A stretch of DNA of 64,000 nt from JANPCX01 sp966211815. GTDB taxonomy: Bacteria; Pseudomonadota; Gammaproteobacteria; Burkholderiales; Burkholderiaceae_C. The DNA lies in contig CBIHOD010000007.1 of the NCBI GenBank assembly GCA_966211815.1, forward strand, positions 37,689 through 101,688. The letters are read 5' to 3'. Position 1 is the stretch's first letter. The number at the start of each line of letters is the position of its first letter. A program made the position numbers and the translations under genes. Below, in pieces: positions 41,887 through 50,703 of the stretch. The notes under the pieces were generated by a model. It did no database searches and was not told the origin of the DNA. It saw only the letters and a list, made by a program, of their open reading frames with translations.

Positions 41887-41902
41887 ATTATAAAAACCGG
41901 GG
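41887..41902 (-). promoter_or_regulatory. ptsN promoter core, shared with leuS
   Basis: On the minus strand CCCCGGTTTTTATAATC with a consensus TATAAT. Identical to the leuS promoter core apart from one base. It lies about 78 bases before the ptsN ATG, and no canonical -35 is visible. Confidence 0.6.
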
Positions 41903-42110
41903 TTGTCGCGGCGGCGCCGGGACACATGCTGTTTCAGCGGATTGTGCACCCACTGCTGCTGTGCAGCAACGCCGGAATCGAGGGGATGCCGCCTGCGAGC
42001 AACGCCGCGCCAGGAGGGGAGCGTGATGGAATCCACTCAACTCACAGTTGTGGCGGATTGGCTGTAATCACGGGGGCGGTCGCGGGGTCCCGGGCCGCCA
42101 GGCAACGAAA

Positions 42111-42135
42111 CACGGCCCCGGACGGGGCCGTTTTT
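42111..42135 (+). terminator. Hairpin with T-run between hpf and ptsN
   Basis: ACGGCCCC and GGGGCCGT pair, followed by TTTTT on the plus strand; the minus strand has only a broken T-run (GTTTCGTT), so attenuation of the hpf transcript is possible but weak. Confidence 0.45.
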
Positions 42136-42181
42136 CTTTGCCTGGGTCGCCGGCCGCGATGCGCGGCGGCACGGGGCGCCT

Positions 42182-42523
42182 TCAAGTCAGGCTGGCGTCC
42201 ATCCGCTTGGGGGCCTGGTGGTGGTGGTTCTGCAGCTTGTCCTTGTGGCGGCAGACCTGGCGGTCCAGCTTGTCCATCAATTGGTCGATCGCGGCGTACA
42301 GGTCCTCATGGGTCTGTTCGACGAAGATGTCCTTGTTCTTGGCGTGGAGGGTGACTTCGGCACGCTGCCGGCGGTCTTTCTCCTTCTGCTTCTCAACCGA
42401 CAGCAAGACGTTGATGTCCACCACTTGGTCGAAATGACGGGTGACGCGGTCTAGCTTGGTAAGCACGTACTCTCGCAAAGCAGGGGTGACTTCGAGGTGG
42501 TGGCCACTGATCGTCAAGTTCAT
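42182..42523 (-). CDS. hpf: Ribosome hibernation-promoting factor
   Basis: 113 residues, short HPF/RaiA form that binds the decoding centre of idle 70S ribosomes and aids dimerisation. Pattern MNLTISGHHLEVTPALREYVLTKL, VEKQKEKDRRQRAEVTLHAKNKDIFV and EDLYAAIDQLMDKLDRQVCRHKDKL is family-typical. AAAAGGAG precedes the ATG. In most betaproteobacteria rpoN lies just upstream; here corA is divergent instead. Confidence 0.95.
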   Translation of the reverse strand: MNLTISGHHLEVTPALREYVLTKLDRVTRHFDQVVDINVLLSVEKQKEKDRRQRAEVTLHAKNKDIFVEQTHEDLYAAIDQLMDKLDRQVCRHKDKLQNHHHQAPKRMDASLT

Positions 42524-42932
42524 GAAGACTCCTTTTCAACGGGGTGGGAAGGCGCTGTGAGGGCGATGAACCAAGAGGAGTGCGCGATCGAAAAGTTCGA
42601 AGCGGTTTGACCCAGTGTGCTCCTGTTTTCAGGGGCTGGCAAGCGGGTTCGGCAGCCTGGAACGGGCCGTTACGAAATCCCTTCGGATGGGCGGATACGG
42701 CCTGTTTCCTGCGGTCCGTCCATGTGGGCCGATGACATAATCCCGCATCCAAATTTCGGAGCCCGCATTGGACCTGCCACCTTCTCGGTGACCGTCCGCT
42801 CCTGGGCTGGCCCACAGGGCGCACCGCGAGCCGCCGGTGCCTCGGGACAGCGGGAGTGAGACGGTCGCGACCGCCCCCACCGCTGCCTTTCCCCACCCCT
42901 GTCGTCGCACTTCCGTGCGCCGGAGCCCCCCG
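42524..42932. other. Divergent gap between hpf and corA
   Basis: 409 bases. A -10-like CATAAT (42736-42741) in the form CATAATCCCGCATCC could serve corA. No gene is evident; open frames here are Arg/Pro/Gly-rich and chance-like. Confidence 0.6.
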
Positions 42933-43895
42933 ATGCTCAATGTGTTTTCGCTGGCCAACGGCCGCCTGTTCCAAGAAGAAATCGAAAGCCTGGCCGGCCT
43001 GGCCAACGCGCAGCCCGTCTGGGTCGACCTGGAATCGCCCACGCCGGAAGAGAAGAGCTGGATCGCCCAGCATTTCCAGCTGACGATCCCGGAAGACGCG
43101 GTCGACGACGACCTGGAAGAGTCGGCCCGTTTCTACGAGGAAGACAATGGCGAGCTGCACATCCGCTCCGACTTCCTGATCGACGACGACGTGACCCCGC
43201 GCAACGTGCGCGTGGCCTTCATCCTGCACCGCGGCGTGCTTTTCTCGGTGCATGACGAGGACTTGCCGGTCTTCCGGCTGCTGCGGCTGCGCGCCCGGCG
43301 CATCCCGGCCCTGATCGAGGACGCCAAGGACGTGCTGCTCAAGCTCTACGACGCCGACGCCGAATACAGCGCCGACGCGCTGGAGGGCATCTACGACAGC
43401 CTGGAGCTGGTCAGCCGGCGGCTGCTCAAGCAGGAGGTCAACGACAAGGCCGCCAGCGAAGCCCTGAACGCGATCGCGCGCGAGGAAGACTTGAACGGCC
43501 GCATCCGCCGCAATGTGATGGACACTCGCCGCGCCGTCAGCTTCATGATGCGCAGCCGCATGCTGGGCGCCGAGCAGTTCGAAGAGGCGAGGCAGATCCT
43601 GCGCGACATCGACTCGCTCGACAGCCACACCACCTTCCTGTTCGACAAGATCAACTTCTTGATGAACGCCAGCGTCGGCTTCATCAACATCAACCAGAAC
43701 AAGATCATCAAGATCTTCTCGGTGGCCAGCGTCGCGCTGCTGCCGCCGACCTTGATCGCCAGCGTCTACGGCATGAATTTCTCCGTCATGCCCGAGTTGA
43801 GCTGGCGCTACGGCTACGGCTTCGCCATCTCGCTGATGGTGGCCTCGGTGGCGGCGCCTTTCATCTATTTCCGGCGCAAGGGCTGGCTCGGCTGA
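42933..43895 (+). CDS. corA: CorA-type magnesium/cobalt transporter
   Basis: 320 residues. Pentameric Mg2+ channel of the inner membrane. The long cytoplasmic N-terminal domain (about 1-255) ends in a coiled helix, then two C-terminal helices: IFSVASVALLPPTLIASVYGMNF, with the YGMNF selectivity motif, and FAISLMVASVAAPFIYF, closing with a basic RRKGWL tail. The start at 42933 (MLNVFSLANGRL) is chosen over the longer frame, whose additional sequence is Thr/Pro-rich. Divergent from hpf. Confidence 0.95.
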   Translation: MLNVFSLANGRLFQEEIESLAGLANAQPVWVDLESPTPEEKSWIAQHFQLTIPEDAVDDDLEESARFYEEDNGELHIRSDFLIDDDVTPRNVRVAFILHRGVLFSVHDEDLPVFRLLRLRARRIPALIEDAKDVLLKLYDADAEYSADALEGIYDSLELVSRRLLKQEVNDKAASEALNAIAREEDLNGRIRRNVMDTRRAVSFMMRSRMLGAEQFEEARQILRDIDSLDSHTTFLFDKINFLMNASVGFININQNKIIKIFSVASVALLPPTLIASVYGMNFSVMPELSWRYGYGFAISLMVASVAAPFIYFRRKGWLG

Positions 43896-43922
43896 CGCCG
43901 TACCCGCCCGGCAGTTCCGCGG

Positions 43923-44948
43923 TCACGGCACCGGTTCGTCGATCGCCCCGGCCAGGCCGCGCGCGCTGAGCCAGGCGCGCTCCAGCCCGAGCGCGCCGTC
44001 GCGGGCGCCCCAGGCGTCGCCGCACCAGCCCAGCCGCAGCGCCGGGTTCCATGCGAACGGCTCGGGCCGCGGCGCGGCCGCCTGCGCGTGCCGCCAAAGA
44101 TGGGCTTCGCTCCACGAAGGGCGGGCCAGCCGCGCCCCGGCGCGCTCGGACAGGGCGTCCAGCAGCCGCCTGGCGACGGATGCCGGCGAAGCGTCGAGGT
44201 TGTTGGCCGACCACTGGGCGCCGGCATGCAGCACCCAGTGCGTGCCCGCGCCTTGCGGTGGCGCGCCGGGTTGGCCTGCGCGGCCGTCCTGGCGGATCGC
44301 CCGGGCCAGCGGCGCCAAGGGGTCGTCGTCGCGCGGCGGCGCTTCGCGCAGCGGCAGCGGATTGGGCCAGGCGGCCATCACCGTCCAGCAGGCCTGGCTG
44401 GGGGAGGCGCGGGCGAGGTCACCAAGCGCACGGTCGTGCTGGGACAGCAGCGGCACGGCCTCCTCGGCGGCGACTGCCAGCGCCACCGTGTCGAACAGCG
44501 CCGGGGGCTCGGCTTTCGGGCCGGGACCTTCGAGGCGCAAGCGCCAGTCGCCGCCCAGGCGCTCCAGTGCGGCGACGTGCGTGCCGGTGCGCAGCCGCAG
44601 GCCCTCGGCCAGCCTGGCGGGCCAGCTTTGCATGTCCGGCGCGCCTGCCCAGGTTTCGGGGGCGCCGTCCCGGCGGTGCGCCGCCAGTGCGCCGAGCGAT
44701 TCCCATTCGCGCAGCTGGGCCGCGAATTCCGGCGTGCACGCCCGCGTGCCCGGCGCGCCGTGGTCGAAGCGGCCTGCGCCGCCCCGCCGCGTGGCACAAC
44801 GGCCGCCGGGCGCCTCGGCTTTCTCGAACACCTGCACATCATGGCCGCCGGCGTGCAGCGCCCGCGCCAGCGCCAGGCCGCCCAGGCCGGCGCCGATGAC
44901 GGCGACGCGGCGCCGCCGGCCGCCGGCCTGTCGCGCGGCGTCGCTCAT
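43923..44948 (-). CDS. Renalase-like FAD-dependent oxidoreductase
   Basis: 341 residues. N-terminal FAD-binding Rossmann motif VAVIGAGLGGLALARAL followed by VFEKAEAPGGRCATRR and a FDHGAP motif as in renalase-like NAD(P)/FAD proteins; a C-terminal GWCGDAWGA-DGALGLERAWLS segment carries the second FAD contact. Substrate unknown. Its ATG overlaps the stop of the NTF2-like gene by four bases, so it is the last gene of a five-gene set with cfa. An in-house role in stress or lipid chemistry is inferred from context only. Confidence 0.85.
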   Translation of the reverse strand: MSDAARQAGGRRRRVAVIGAGLGGLALARALHAGGHDVQVFEKAEAPGGRCATRRGGAGRFDHGAPGTRACTPEFAAQLREWESLGALAAHRRDGAPETWAGAPDMQSWPARLAEGLRLRTGTHVAALERLGGDWRLRLEGPGPKAEPPALFDTVALAVAAEEAVPLLSQHDRALGDLARASPSQACWTVMAAWPNPLPLREAPPRDDDPLAPLARAIRQDGRAGQPGAPPQGAGTHWVLHAGAQWSANNLDASPASVARRLLDALSERAGARLARPSWSEAHLWRHAQAAAPRPEPFAWNPALRLGWCGDAWGARDGALGLERAWLSARGLAGAIDEPVP

Positions 44949-45385
44949 GCCCGGGCCCTGGATTTCATCCAGCGCATCAGGCCGCCCACCACCGGCAGCT
45001 TTTCATAGAGTTCCTCGGCGGTGTCCCAATAGTCGCGGTGGGACGTGATGAAGCCCTGCGAGTCCAGCAGCAGGTGGGTGCTGCCGTGGATGCTGCGCAG
45101 GGTGTCGCGGCTGCGCCTGAAACGGAAGAGGAAGTCCCAGGTGATGAAGCTTTCGTTGCCTTGCACCAGCGCGTGGCGCACGACGAAGCGCGGCTCGTGG
45201 AGCGTGCTGAACATGTGCTTGAAGACGCCCTGGACCGCCCGCAGGCCCTGCACTTCGTTGAAAGGGTCCTTGAATCTCGCCTGAGGGTGGTAGATGCGGC
45301 CCAGGTGCTTGAGGTCCGAGGGGCTCATGGTCTCGAACTGCATGATGATGCGGGCCACCCGCGGGTCTGGGCATTCAACGGTCAC
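44945..45385 (-). CDS. NTF2/SnoaL-like fold protein
   Basis: 146 residues from a GTG with AGGAG nine bases upstream. Cone-shaped NTF2-like fold suggested by the order MSPSDLKHLGRIYHPQARFKDPFNEVQGLRAV, then strands with FVVRHALVQGNESFITWDFLFRFR and a C-terminal DYWDTAEELYEKLPVVGGLMRWMK. Members bind or convert small hydrophobic molecules; several sit next to flavoprotein/Cfa operons. It overlaps the renalase-like gene. 194 bases separate it from cfa, and a possible -10 (TATGGT) lies in that gap. Confidence 0.75.
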   Translation of the reverse strand: MTVECPDPRVARIIMQFETMSPSDLKHLGRIYHPQARFKDPFNEVQGLRAVQGVFKHMFSTLHEPRFVVRHALVQGNESFITWDFLFRFRRSRDTLRSIHGSTHLLLDSQGFITSHRDYWDTAEELYEKLPVVGGLMRWMKSRARA

Positions 45386-45579
45386 GACGCGAAACTCCTC
45401 GGCTTCCTCTATCTTTTGCGGCCCGGCGGCGGGTTGCTGCGGGCCGGGCGAAAGCCCGCACCATAGCCCAGGCCCCGGCGTGGTCACGCGGCCAGTGTGA
45501 AACGGGTGGGAAAAATGGGTCTCGAACTGTCCGTGGCCGCGTGAGCGGCACGCCGATTGCCCCGGCCGCCGCGCGCCGC

Positions 45580-46821
45580 TCAGGCGTGCTGCAGCGTGAA
45601 CTGCACGACCGAGGTCGAGCCGCATTCGAAAGCGGCTTCGCAGTAGGCGAGGTAGAACTCCCAGGTGCGCATGAACCGGTCGTCGAAACCCAGCCCCCGC
45701 ACTTGCGGCTCCTGCCGCAGGAAACTGTCGCGCCAGCGGCGCAGCGTCTCGGCGTAGTCCGGCCCGAAGTCCAACTCGTCCGCGATGCGCAGCCCGGCGC
45801 GGCCCGCCGCCCTGCGGAACTCCGCCGGGCTGGGCAGCATGCCGCCCGGAAAGATGTACTGCTGGATGAAATCGGTCGACCGCGCATAGCGCTCGAACAG
45901 GTCGTCGCGGATCGTGATGCTCTGGACGCAGGCTTTGCCGCCGGGTTTGAGCTGGCGTTTGAGCATCCCGAAATAGCCGTCCCAGTAGGCGCGGCCCACG
46001 GCTTCGAACATCTCGATCGAGACGATGGCGTCGAAGGGGCCGTCGGCGATGTCGCGGTAGTCCTGCAGGCGCAGGTCGCCGGCCAGGCCGGCCCGGGCCA
46101 GGCGGTCCCGGCCCCAGGCGAGCTGTTCCGACGAGAGGGTGACGCCGGTGACGTGCGCGCCGAATTCCCGCGCCGCGCATTCCGCCAGCGCGCCCCAGCC
46201 GCAGCCGACTTCCAGCACGCGGTCCCCGCTGCGCACGCCCGCCTGGCGCAGCGCGCGGCGCACCTTGGCCCACTGCGCGTCGGCCAGCGGCCGGGTGGAG
46301 TCGCCTTCGAACCAGGCGCTGCTGTAGTTCATGGACGGGTCGAGCCACAAGCGGTAGAACGGGTTGCCCAAGTCGTAGTGGGCGTGGATGTTCCTTCGGC
46401 TGCCGCGGCGGGAGTTGCGTTGCAGCAAGTGGCGCGCGCGGTGCCAGAGCGAACCCCACCAGGTGCCGAAGACCAGCGACTCGATCTCTTCGCGGTTGGC
46501 CAGGAAGAGCTTGAGCAACGCGGTGAGGTCGGGACTGGTCCAGCCGCCGGCGATGAAGGATTCGGCCAGGCCGATGTCGCCGGACTTCAGCGCTGCCGCG
46601 AAGCAACCCCAGTCGTTCAGCCGCATGCCGGCCTGCGGCGCGCGGGGATCGGCCACCTGGCCGAACCTCGCGTGGGTGCCGTCGGGCAGGGCGATGTCCA
46701 GGCTGCCGTGCTTCAGCTTCTTCAACAGGCGGAAGACGGCTTGTGCCGCGGCAGGGGCGGCCGTCGGCGGTGCGATGTCGGCGAAGGCCGGTGAGTCGGT
46801 GGTGGTGGTGGATGAGGCCAT
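45580..46821 (-). CDS. Cyclopropane-fatty-acyl-phospholipid synthase family methyltransferase
   Basis: 413 residues. SAM-dependent methylation of unsaturated acyl chains in membrane phospholipids. N-terminal lipid-binding domain, then HYDLGNPFYRLWLDPSMNYSSAWF, the SAM loop VLEVGCGWGALAECAA and FDAIVSIEMFEAVGRAYWDGYFGML; C-terminal FIQQYIFPGGMLPSPAEF. The Cfa family also contains enzymes that make furan or branched fatty acids, and the neighbours here favour that group, so no cfa symbol is used. 12 bases after DUF1365. Confidence 0.9.
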   Translation of the reverse strand: MASSTTTTDSPAFADIAPPTAAPAAAQAVFRLLKKLKHGSLDIALPDGTHARFGQVADPRAPQAGMRLNDWGCFAAALKSGDIGLAESFIAGGWTSPDLTALLKLFLANREEIESLVFGTWWGSLWHRARHLLQRNSRRGSRRNIHAHYDLGNPFYRLWLDPSMNYSSAWFEGDSTRPLADAQWAKVRRALRQAGVRSGDRVLEVGCGWGALAECAAREFGAHVTGVTLSSEQLAWGRDRLARAGLAGDLRLQDYRDIADGPFDAIVSIEMFEAVGRAYWDGYFGMLKRQLKPGGKACVQSITIRDDLFERYARSTDFIQQYIFPGGMLPSPAEFRRAAGRAGLRIADELDFGPDYAETLRRWRDSFLRQEPQVRGLGFDDRFMRTWEFYLAYCEAAFECGSTSVVQFTLQHA

Positions 46822-46833
46822 GGCGTCGCGGGT

Positions 46834-47622
46834 TCAGCGGGTGGTGAAGGCTTCGGGGACGGGTGGTTTGCGGAAGAAGGGCACGCGCTTGAGCCACAGC
46901 CGCAGCGCATGCCAGTGGATGCGTGCGACCACGCCCCAGGTCATCAGCGGCATGCCGAAGAAGACGGTGGCCAGCCGCGCGGCGGTGACGGGCTGCAAGG
47001 TGCCGCCGACGCTGGTCTGGATCAGCGGGCCCTCTTCATCGTCGTGGTCGATGCGGACCAGGGTCCGGCCGGCGCTGGCCTCCGCGCTCGTCCGCATGAA
47101 ACGGAAGCGGTACTGGCCGGCCACGCGGCAGAACGGCGAGACGTGGAACACCTTGCGCGCGGTCTGCTCCTTGCCGAATGCCAGGCCGGGCCCGTCGAGC
47201 AGGTAGCAGTGCCGTTCGCCGAAAGTGTTGTTGACCTCGACCACGATGGCCGCGAGGCTGCCGTCCTCCCGGTGGCAATACCAGAAGCTCACCGGCTTGA
47301 AGGCATGGCCCAGCACCCGGGGGAGGCAGTGCAGCCAGATCTCGCCGCGCGCGTCGTCGACGCCGTGCAGCGGCAGAAGCTCGTCGATCCATTCGAGGCA
47401 GTCGCCGCGGCCGTCGCCGTGGTCGCGGTCGGCGAATCCGACCAGGCCGAAGCGGTTGCGCGCCAAGGCCGGTTCAGGCCGGTCGCGCAGCCGCCGCAGC
47501 GGCAGCAGCAGGAAGTAGGTCGGATAGGCGAATCCATGCCGGCACGGGCGCAACCGCAGGTGCCGGACGACGCCGCGGCCGAGCAAGGCCCGGGGCGGCG
47601 CGGCGGGTTCGGCCGGGTTCAT
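46834..47622 (-). CDS. DUF1365 family protein
   Basis: 262 residues. Typical DUF1365 blocks: VRHLRLRPCRHGFAYPTYFLLLPL, LPRVLGHAFKPVSFWYCHREDG, VVEVNNTFGERHCYLL and KVFHVSPFCRVAGQYRFRF. No assigned activity; the family almost always accompanies a COG2907 flavoprotein and a Cfa-like methyltransferase, and the trio is associated with light and singlet-oxygen stress. It overlaps the flavoprotein gene by four bases. Confidence 0.88.
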   Translation of the reverse strand: MNPAEPAAPPRALLGRGVVRHLRLRPCRHGFAYPTYFLLLPLRRLRDRPEPALARNRFGLVGFADRDHGDGRGDCLEWIDELLPLHGVDDARGEIWLHCLPRVLGHAFKPVSFWYCHREDGSLAAIVVEVNNTFGERHCYLLDGPGLAFGKEQTARKVFHVSPFCRVAGQYRFRFMRTSAEASAGRTLVRIDHDDEEGPLIQTSVGGTLQPVTAARLATVFFGMPLMTWGVVARIHWHALRLWLKRVPFFRKPPVPEAFTTR

Positions 47623-48947
47623 GCGGGCACCCTGGCTTGCGCCGCGGCGTCCTGGCGCTGCGACATCAGACTGTCGGCCACCGCCAGGCCCGACATCAGC
47701 CCGTCTTCGTGGAAGCCGTAGCGCGTCCAGGCGCCGCAGAACCACAGGCCGTCGCGGCCCTGGATCTCCGGCAGGCGCCGCTGCGCCGCAATGGCCGCGG
47801 CGTCGAACACGGGATGGGCGTAGTCGTAGTCGCCCTGCACCGTGTCCGCGCGCGGCTCGCGCACGGGGTTCAACGAAACCAGCACCGGGGTGTCGAAAGG
47901 AAGCGGCTGCAGTTTGTTGATCAGGTAGTGCAGGCAGACGGCCGACTGCTCGCGGCCGAGGTCGGCGGCGCGTTCATAGTTCCATGCCGCCCACGCCGCC
48001 TTGCGCCGGGGCAGCAAGGCGGTGTCGGTGTGCAGCACCGCGCGGTTGCGGTGGTAGCGGATGGCGCCGAGCACGGCCCGTTCGCCGGGCGTGGCGTGCG
48101 CGCCCAGCAGCGCCAGGGATTGGTCGCTGTGGCAGGCCAGCACCACGTCGTCGAACCCTTCGGTGCCGGTGTCGGTGGCCACCACCGCGCCACCGGTCCC
48201 GGGCGCCCGGCGCCAGACCCGCCTCACCGGCGTGTTCAGCCGGGCGTCGCCGATGCGGGCCAGCATCTTGTCGACATACTGCCGGGCGCCGCCCGCCACC
48301 GTGAACCAGCGAGGCCGCCCGGCCACCTGCAGCAGGCCGTGGTTGTGGCAGAAGCGGATCATCGTGGCCACCGGGAAGCGCAGCATCTGGTCGGTGGGGC
48401 AGGACCAGATGCTGCCGATCATCGGCAGGAAGTACCAGTCGCGGAAGGACGCCGCGAAGCGGTGCTCGTCCAGGAACTCGCCGATCGACCGGCCCAGTTG
48501 CGCGGGGTCGTCGCCCTGCCCGGCGATGCGGGTGCACAGGCGGTTGAACCGCAGCACCTCCGCGAGCATCCTCAGGAAGGCGGGCCGCGCGAGGTTGCGC
48601 GGTTGGGCGAAAACGCTGCGCAGCGACGAGCCGCTCCATTCCAGGCCCTCCGAGCCGGCGCCCGGCAGGTTGACGGAGAACGACATGTCGCAAGCGGCGG
48701 TGGCCACTTGCAATTCGCCGAACAGGCGGATCAGCCGGGGATAGGTGCGCTCGTTGAAGACGAGGAAGCCGGTGTCCACGCCGTGCCGCATGCGGCCCCG
48801 GGGCGTGTCGACCTCCACATCGACCGTGTGGGTGTGGCCGCCGAAGTAGTCGCCGGCCTCGAAAAGCGACACCTCGGCCCGGCCCGCCAGCGCGTGCGCG
48901 ACCGACAAGCCGGAAATGCCCGAGCCGACGACGGCGACGCGGCGCAT
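47619..48947 (-). CDS. FAD-dependent amine-oxidase-fold protein (COG2907)
   Basis: 442 residues. N-terminal FAD motif VAVVGSGISGLSVAHAL, then EAGDYFGGHTHTVDV and DTGFLVFNERTYPRLIRLF, diagnostic of this group; C-terminal LWFCGAWTRYGFHEDGLMSGLAVAD completes the FAD site. Related proteins act as fatty-acyl desaturases in furan fatty acid synthesis; a similar role here is an inference. First gene of the five-gene operon, divergent from the MerR/B12 regulator across 656 bases. Confidence 0.88.
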   Translation of the reverse strand: MRRVAVVGSGISGLSVAHALAGRAEVSLFEAGDYFGGHTHTVDVEVDTPRGRMRHGVDTGFLVFNERTYPRLIRLFGELQVATAACDMSFSVNLPGAGSEGLEWSGSSLRSVFAQPRNLARPAFLRMLAEVLRFNRLCTRIAGQGDDPAQLGRSIGEFLDEHRFAASFRDWYFLPMIGSIWSCPTDQMLRFPVATMIRFCHNHGLLQVAGRPRWFTVAGGARQYVDKMLARIGDARLNTPVRRVWRRAPGTGGAVVATDTGTEGFDDVVLACHSDQSLALLGAHATPGERAVLGAIRYHRNRAVLHTDTALLPRRKAAWAAWNYERAADLGREQSAVCLHYLINKLQPLPFDTPVLVSLNPVREPRADTVQGDYDYAHPVFDAAAIAAQRRLPEIQGRDGLWFCGAWTRYGFHEDGLMSGLAVADSLMSQRQDAAAQARVPA

Positions 48948-49603
48948 GGCGGCTCAATGCGCCGGGAAGCCGGGCTCGGCTTCCTGGCGGCGGGATGGGA
49001 CGGTGGAGGCTGGGCGGGATGCCCCCATGCCCGAGGAAGGGAAGACCCGGGGCGCGCCGGCGCTTTCGCCGGTGCCGCCCGAATTAAAGATTGCTGCACA
49101 GCGCCCCGCAGCGAAGTAGGGAGGGAGGAGGGAGGAAGAAAACCGCTCCGGGATTTCTGTCGAACGGATCGACAGGCTGTGCAGCAAGAAAACGATGGGG
49201 TTCGAAGCGCCGGCTGTTTCGACCGGCGGTGCCGGCAGCGAACCGCTCCCGCACCCTGAACCACCCACGCTTAGTGGGCTCGCCTGACCACAAGTTCCAT
49301 CCCGGCGGTGATTTTTTTCAACGTTTCTTTTCGAGACAGTCTTGCCGCCGTTCAACGACATCCCTGGGTGACCGGAGGGGGCGCGTCCGGATGGCCGGGT
49401 TCCAAGGTTCGGGTGGGGCGGCGGTGAAGAGTTCCCAAATTGGCGTCGCATGTTCTTTATCTTTATGCGCGGCTGTGCGCAAAGGTTGTCAAGGAAGCGC
49501 AAGGTCAGCGCGGTACGGTGGGTGCAACAAAAAGAAAGCACATGGTCATTGATTTCAATCGAAAAAATGAACTATTTGCATAATTTATGTATATCAACCA
49601 TTC
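48948..49603. other. Divergent regulatory gap between flavoprotein operon and MerR/B12 regulator
   Basis: 656 bases. The right end (49545-49603) is distinctly AT-rich, with TTGATT (49549-49554) and TATTTG (49573-49578) as a possible promoter for the regulator, and a TTGCATAATTTATGTATATC stretch that may hold operator half-sites. The left part is GC-rich and shows no gene; a 195-codon minus-strand frame in it has no family features. Presumably contains both promoters and the binding site of the regulator. Confidence 0.55.
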
Positions 49604-50584
49604 ATGGACAGTCCGCCCATGGCGAATTCGCTACCCCTGCCGCAGCTGCTGACGTTGTCCATATCCGCCGTGGAGCGTGACACCGGGCTGAGCAAAGACA
49701 CCCTGCGCATCTGGGAAAGGCGTTATGGCTTCCCCTTGCCCCATCGCGACGCGGCCGGCGAGCGGGCCTACCCCATCGACCAGGTGCGCAAGCTGCGGCT
49801 GGTCAGGCGGCTGCTGGATGGCGGGCACCGGCCGGGTCGGGTCGTTCCCCTGCCCGAAGAGGCCCTGGCTCAGCTTTGCGAAAACACCCGCCCCGACGGC
49901 CCGGCCCAGGACGCCGCCTCGTCGCGGGATCTCCCCGATGTGCGGGACTGGGTCGGTTTGCTTCGTCGCCATGATGTCGAGGCCTTGCGGCAGAAGTTGA
50001 CGCAAACCCACATGCGCCTGGGCTTGGGCCGTTTCGTGACGGAGGTGGTCGTTCCCCTGAATACGCAGGTCGGCGACAGTTGGATGCGTGGCCAGCTCGA
50101 AATATTCGAAGAGCACCTTTACGCCGAGACGTTGCAGGGCGTGCTGCGCAGCGCGTTGTCGCAACTGCCCCGGCCGGCCGCCGACGCCAGTCCGCGGGTT
50201 TTGTTGACGACGTTGCCGGGCGACCCCCACGGCCTGGGCCTGCTGATGGCCGAAGTGTTGTTCGCCCTGGAGGGCGGGGCTTGCGCCTCGCTGGGCGTCC
50301 AGACGCCGGCGTGGAACATCGCGCTGGCCGCCCAGGCCTTGCGCAGCGACATCGTCGCCCTGGCTTTCAGCGGCAGCATGAACCCCAACCAGGTGGTCGA
50401 AGACCTGGGCGAACTGCGCGCCAAGTGCCCGCCTTCCGTGGCCGTGTGGGTGGGCGGTGCCGCACCGGTGTTGCACAGGCGGCCGCTGCCCGGCGTGACG
50501 CCCATCGCCTCGCTGCGCGACATCCCGGCGCAAGTGCTCGCTTGGCGCGCCCGGAAAGGTTCGGCGCCGCGCGCCGGCGCATAG
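49604..50584 (+). CDS. MerR-type regulator with cobalamin-binding domain (LitR/CarH type)
   Basis: 326 residues. N-terminal MerR helix-turn-helix (about 16-90: SISAVERDTGLSKDTLRIWERRYGFP), a four-helix bundle with W-M-R-G-Q-L-E-I-F-E-E-H, matching the W-x9-E-H motif that caps the cobalamin upper face in CarH, and a C-terminal Rossmann domain with GDPHGLG, the D-x-H-x-x-G cobalamin signature. CarH and class I LitR bind adenosylcobalamin and release DNA in light. Intact motifs suggest the same here. Divergent from the flavoprotein-DUF1365-cfa set, a typical LitR/CarH target. Confidence 0.88.
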   Translation: MDSPPMANSLPLPQLLTLSISAVERDTGLSKDTLRIWERRYGFPLPHRDAAGERAYPIDQVRKLRLVRRLLDGGHRPGRVVPLPEEALAQLCENTRPDGPAQDAASSRDLPDVRDWVGLLRRHDVEALRQKLTQTHMRLGLGRFVTEVVVPLNTQVGDSWMRGQLEIFEEHLYAETLQGVLRSALSQLPRPAADASPRVLLTTLPGDPHGLGLLMAEVLFALEGGACASLGVQTPAWNIALAAQALRSDIVALAFSGSMNPNQVVEDLGELRAKCPPSVAVWVGGAAPVLHRRPLPGVTPIASLRDIPAQVLAWRARKGSAPRAGA

Positions 50585-50657
50585 CTTCGCGCCGCGCTGC
50601 CCTGCTGAATAACCAGCGCGCGGACCCGCCTATCGACTTCGATTCGTTTGCCCTGAC

Positions 50658-50663
50658 TAAAAT
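50658..50663 (+). promoter_or_regulatory. -10-like box upstream of the ferritin-like gene
   Basis: TAAAAT followed by C lies 41 bases before the ATG at 50704. The form TAWAATC recurs before leuS, ptsN and lysS. No good -35 at the standard distance. Confidence 0.35.
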
Positions 50664-50703
50664 CAGCCGGCCCATCCCGGCCACCCTCCCATCCAGGCGC
50701 CCC

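Larger units (their letters stand above)
41810..42181. other. Gap between hpf and ptsN
   Basis: 372 bases. Holds a promoter core for ptsN (41887-41902) and a hairpin with T-run at 42111-42135. The rest shows no gene or repeat that I can recognise. Confidence 0.7.

Noticed and set aside
48954..49541. 195-codon minus-strand frame in the divergent gap next to the MerR/B12 regulator
   Set aside because: Ser/Pro/Gly-rich, no signal or domain, no Shine-Dalgarno; more likely regulatory DNA.
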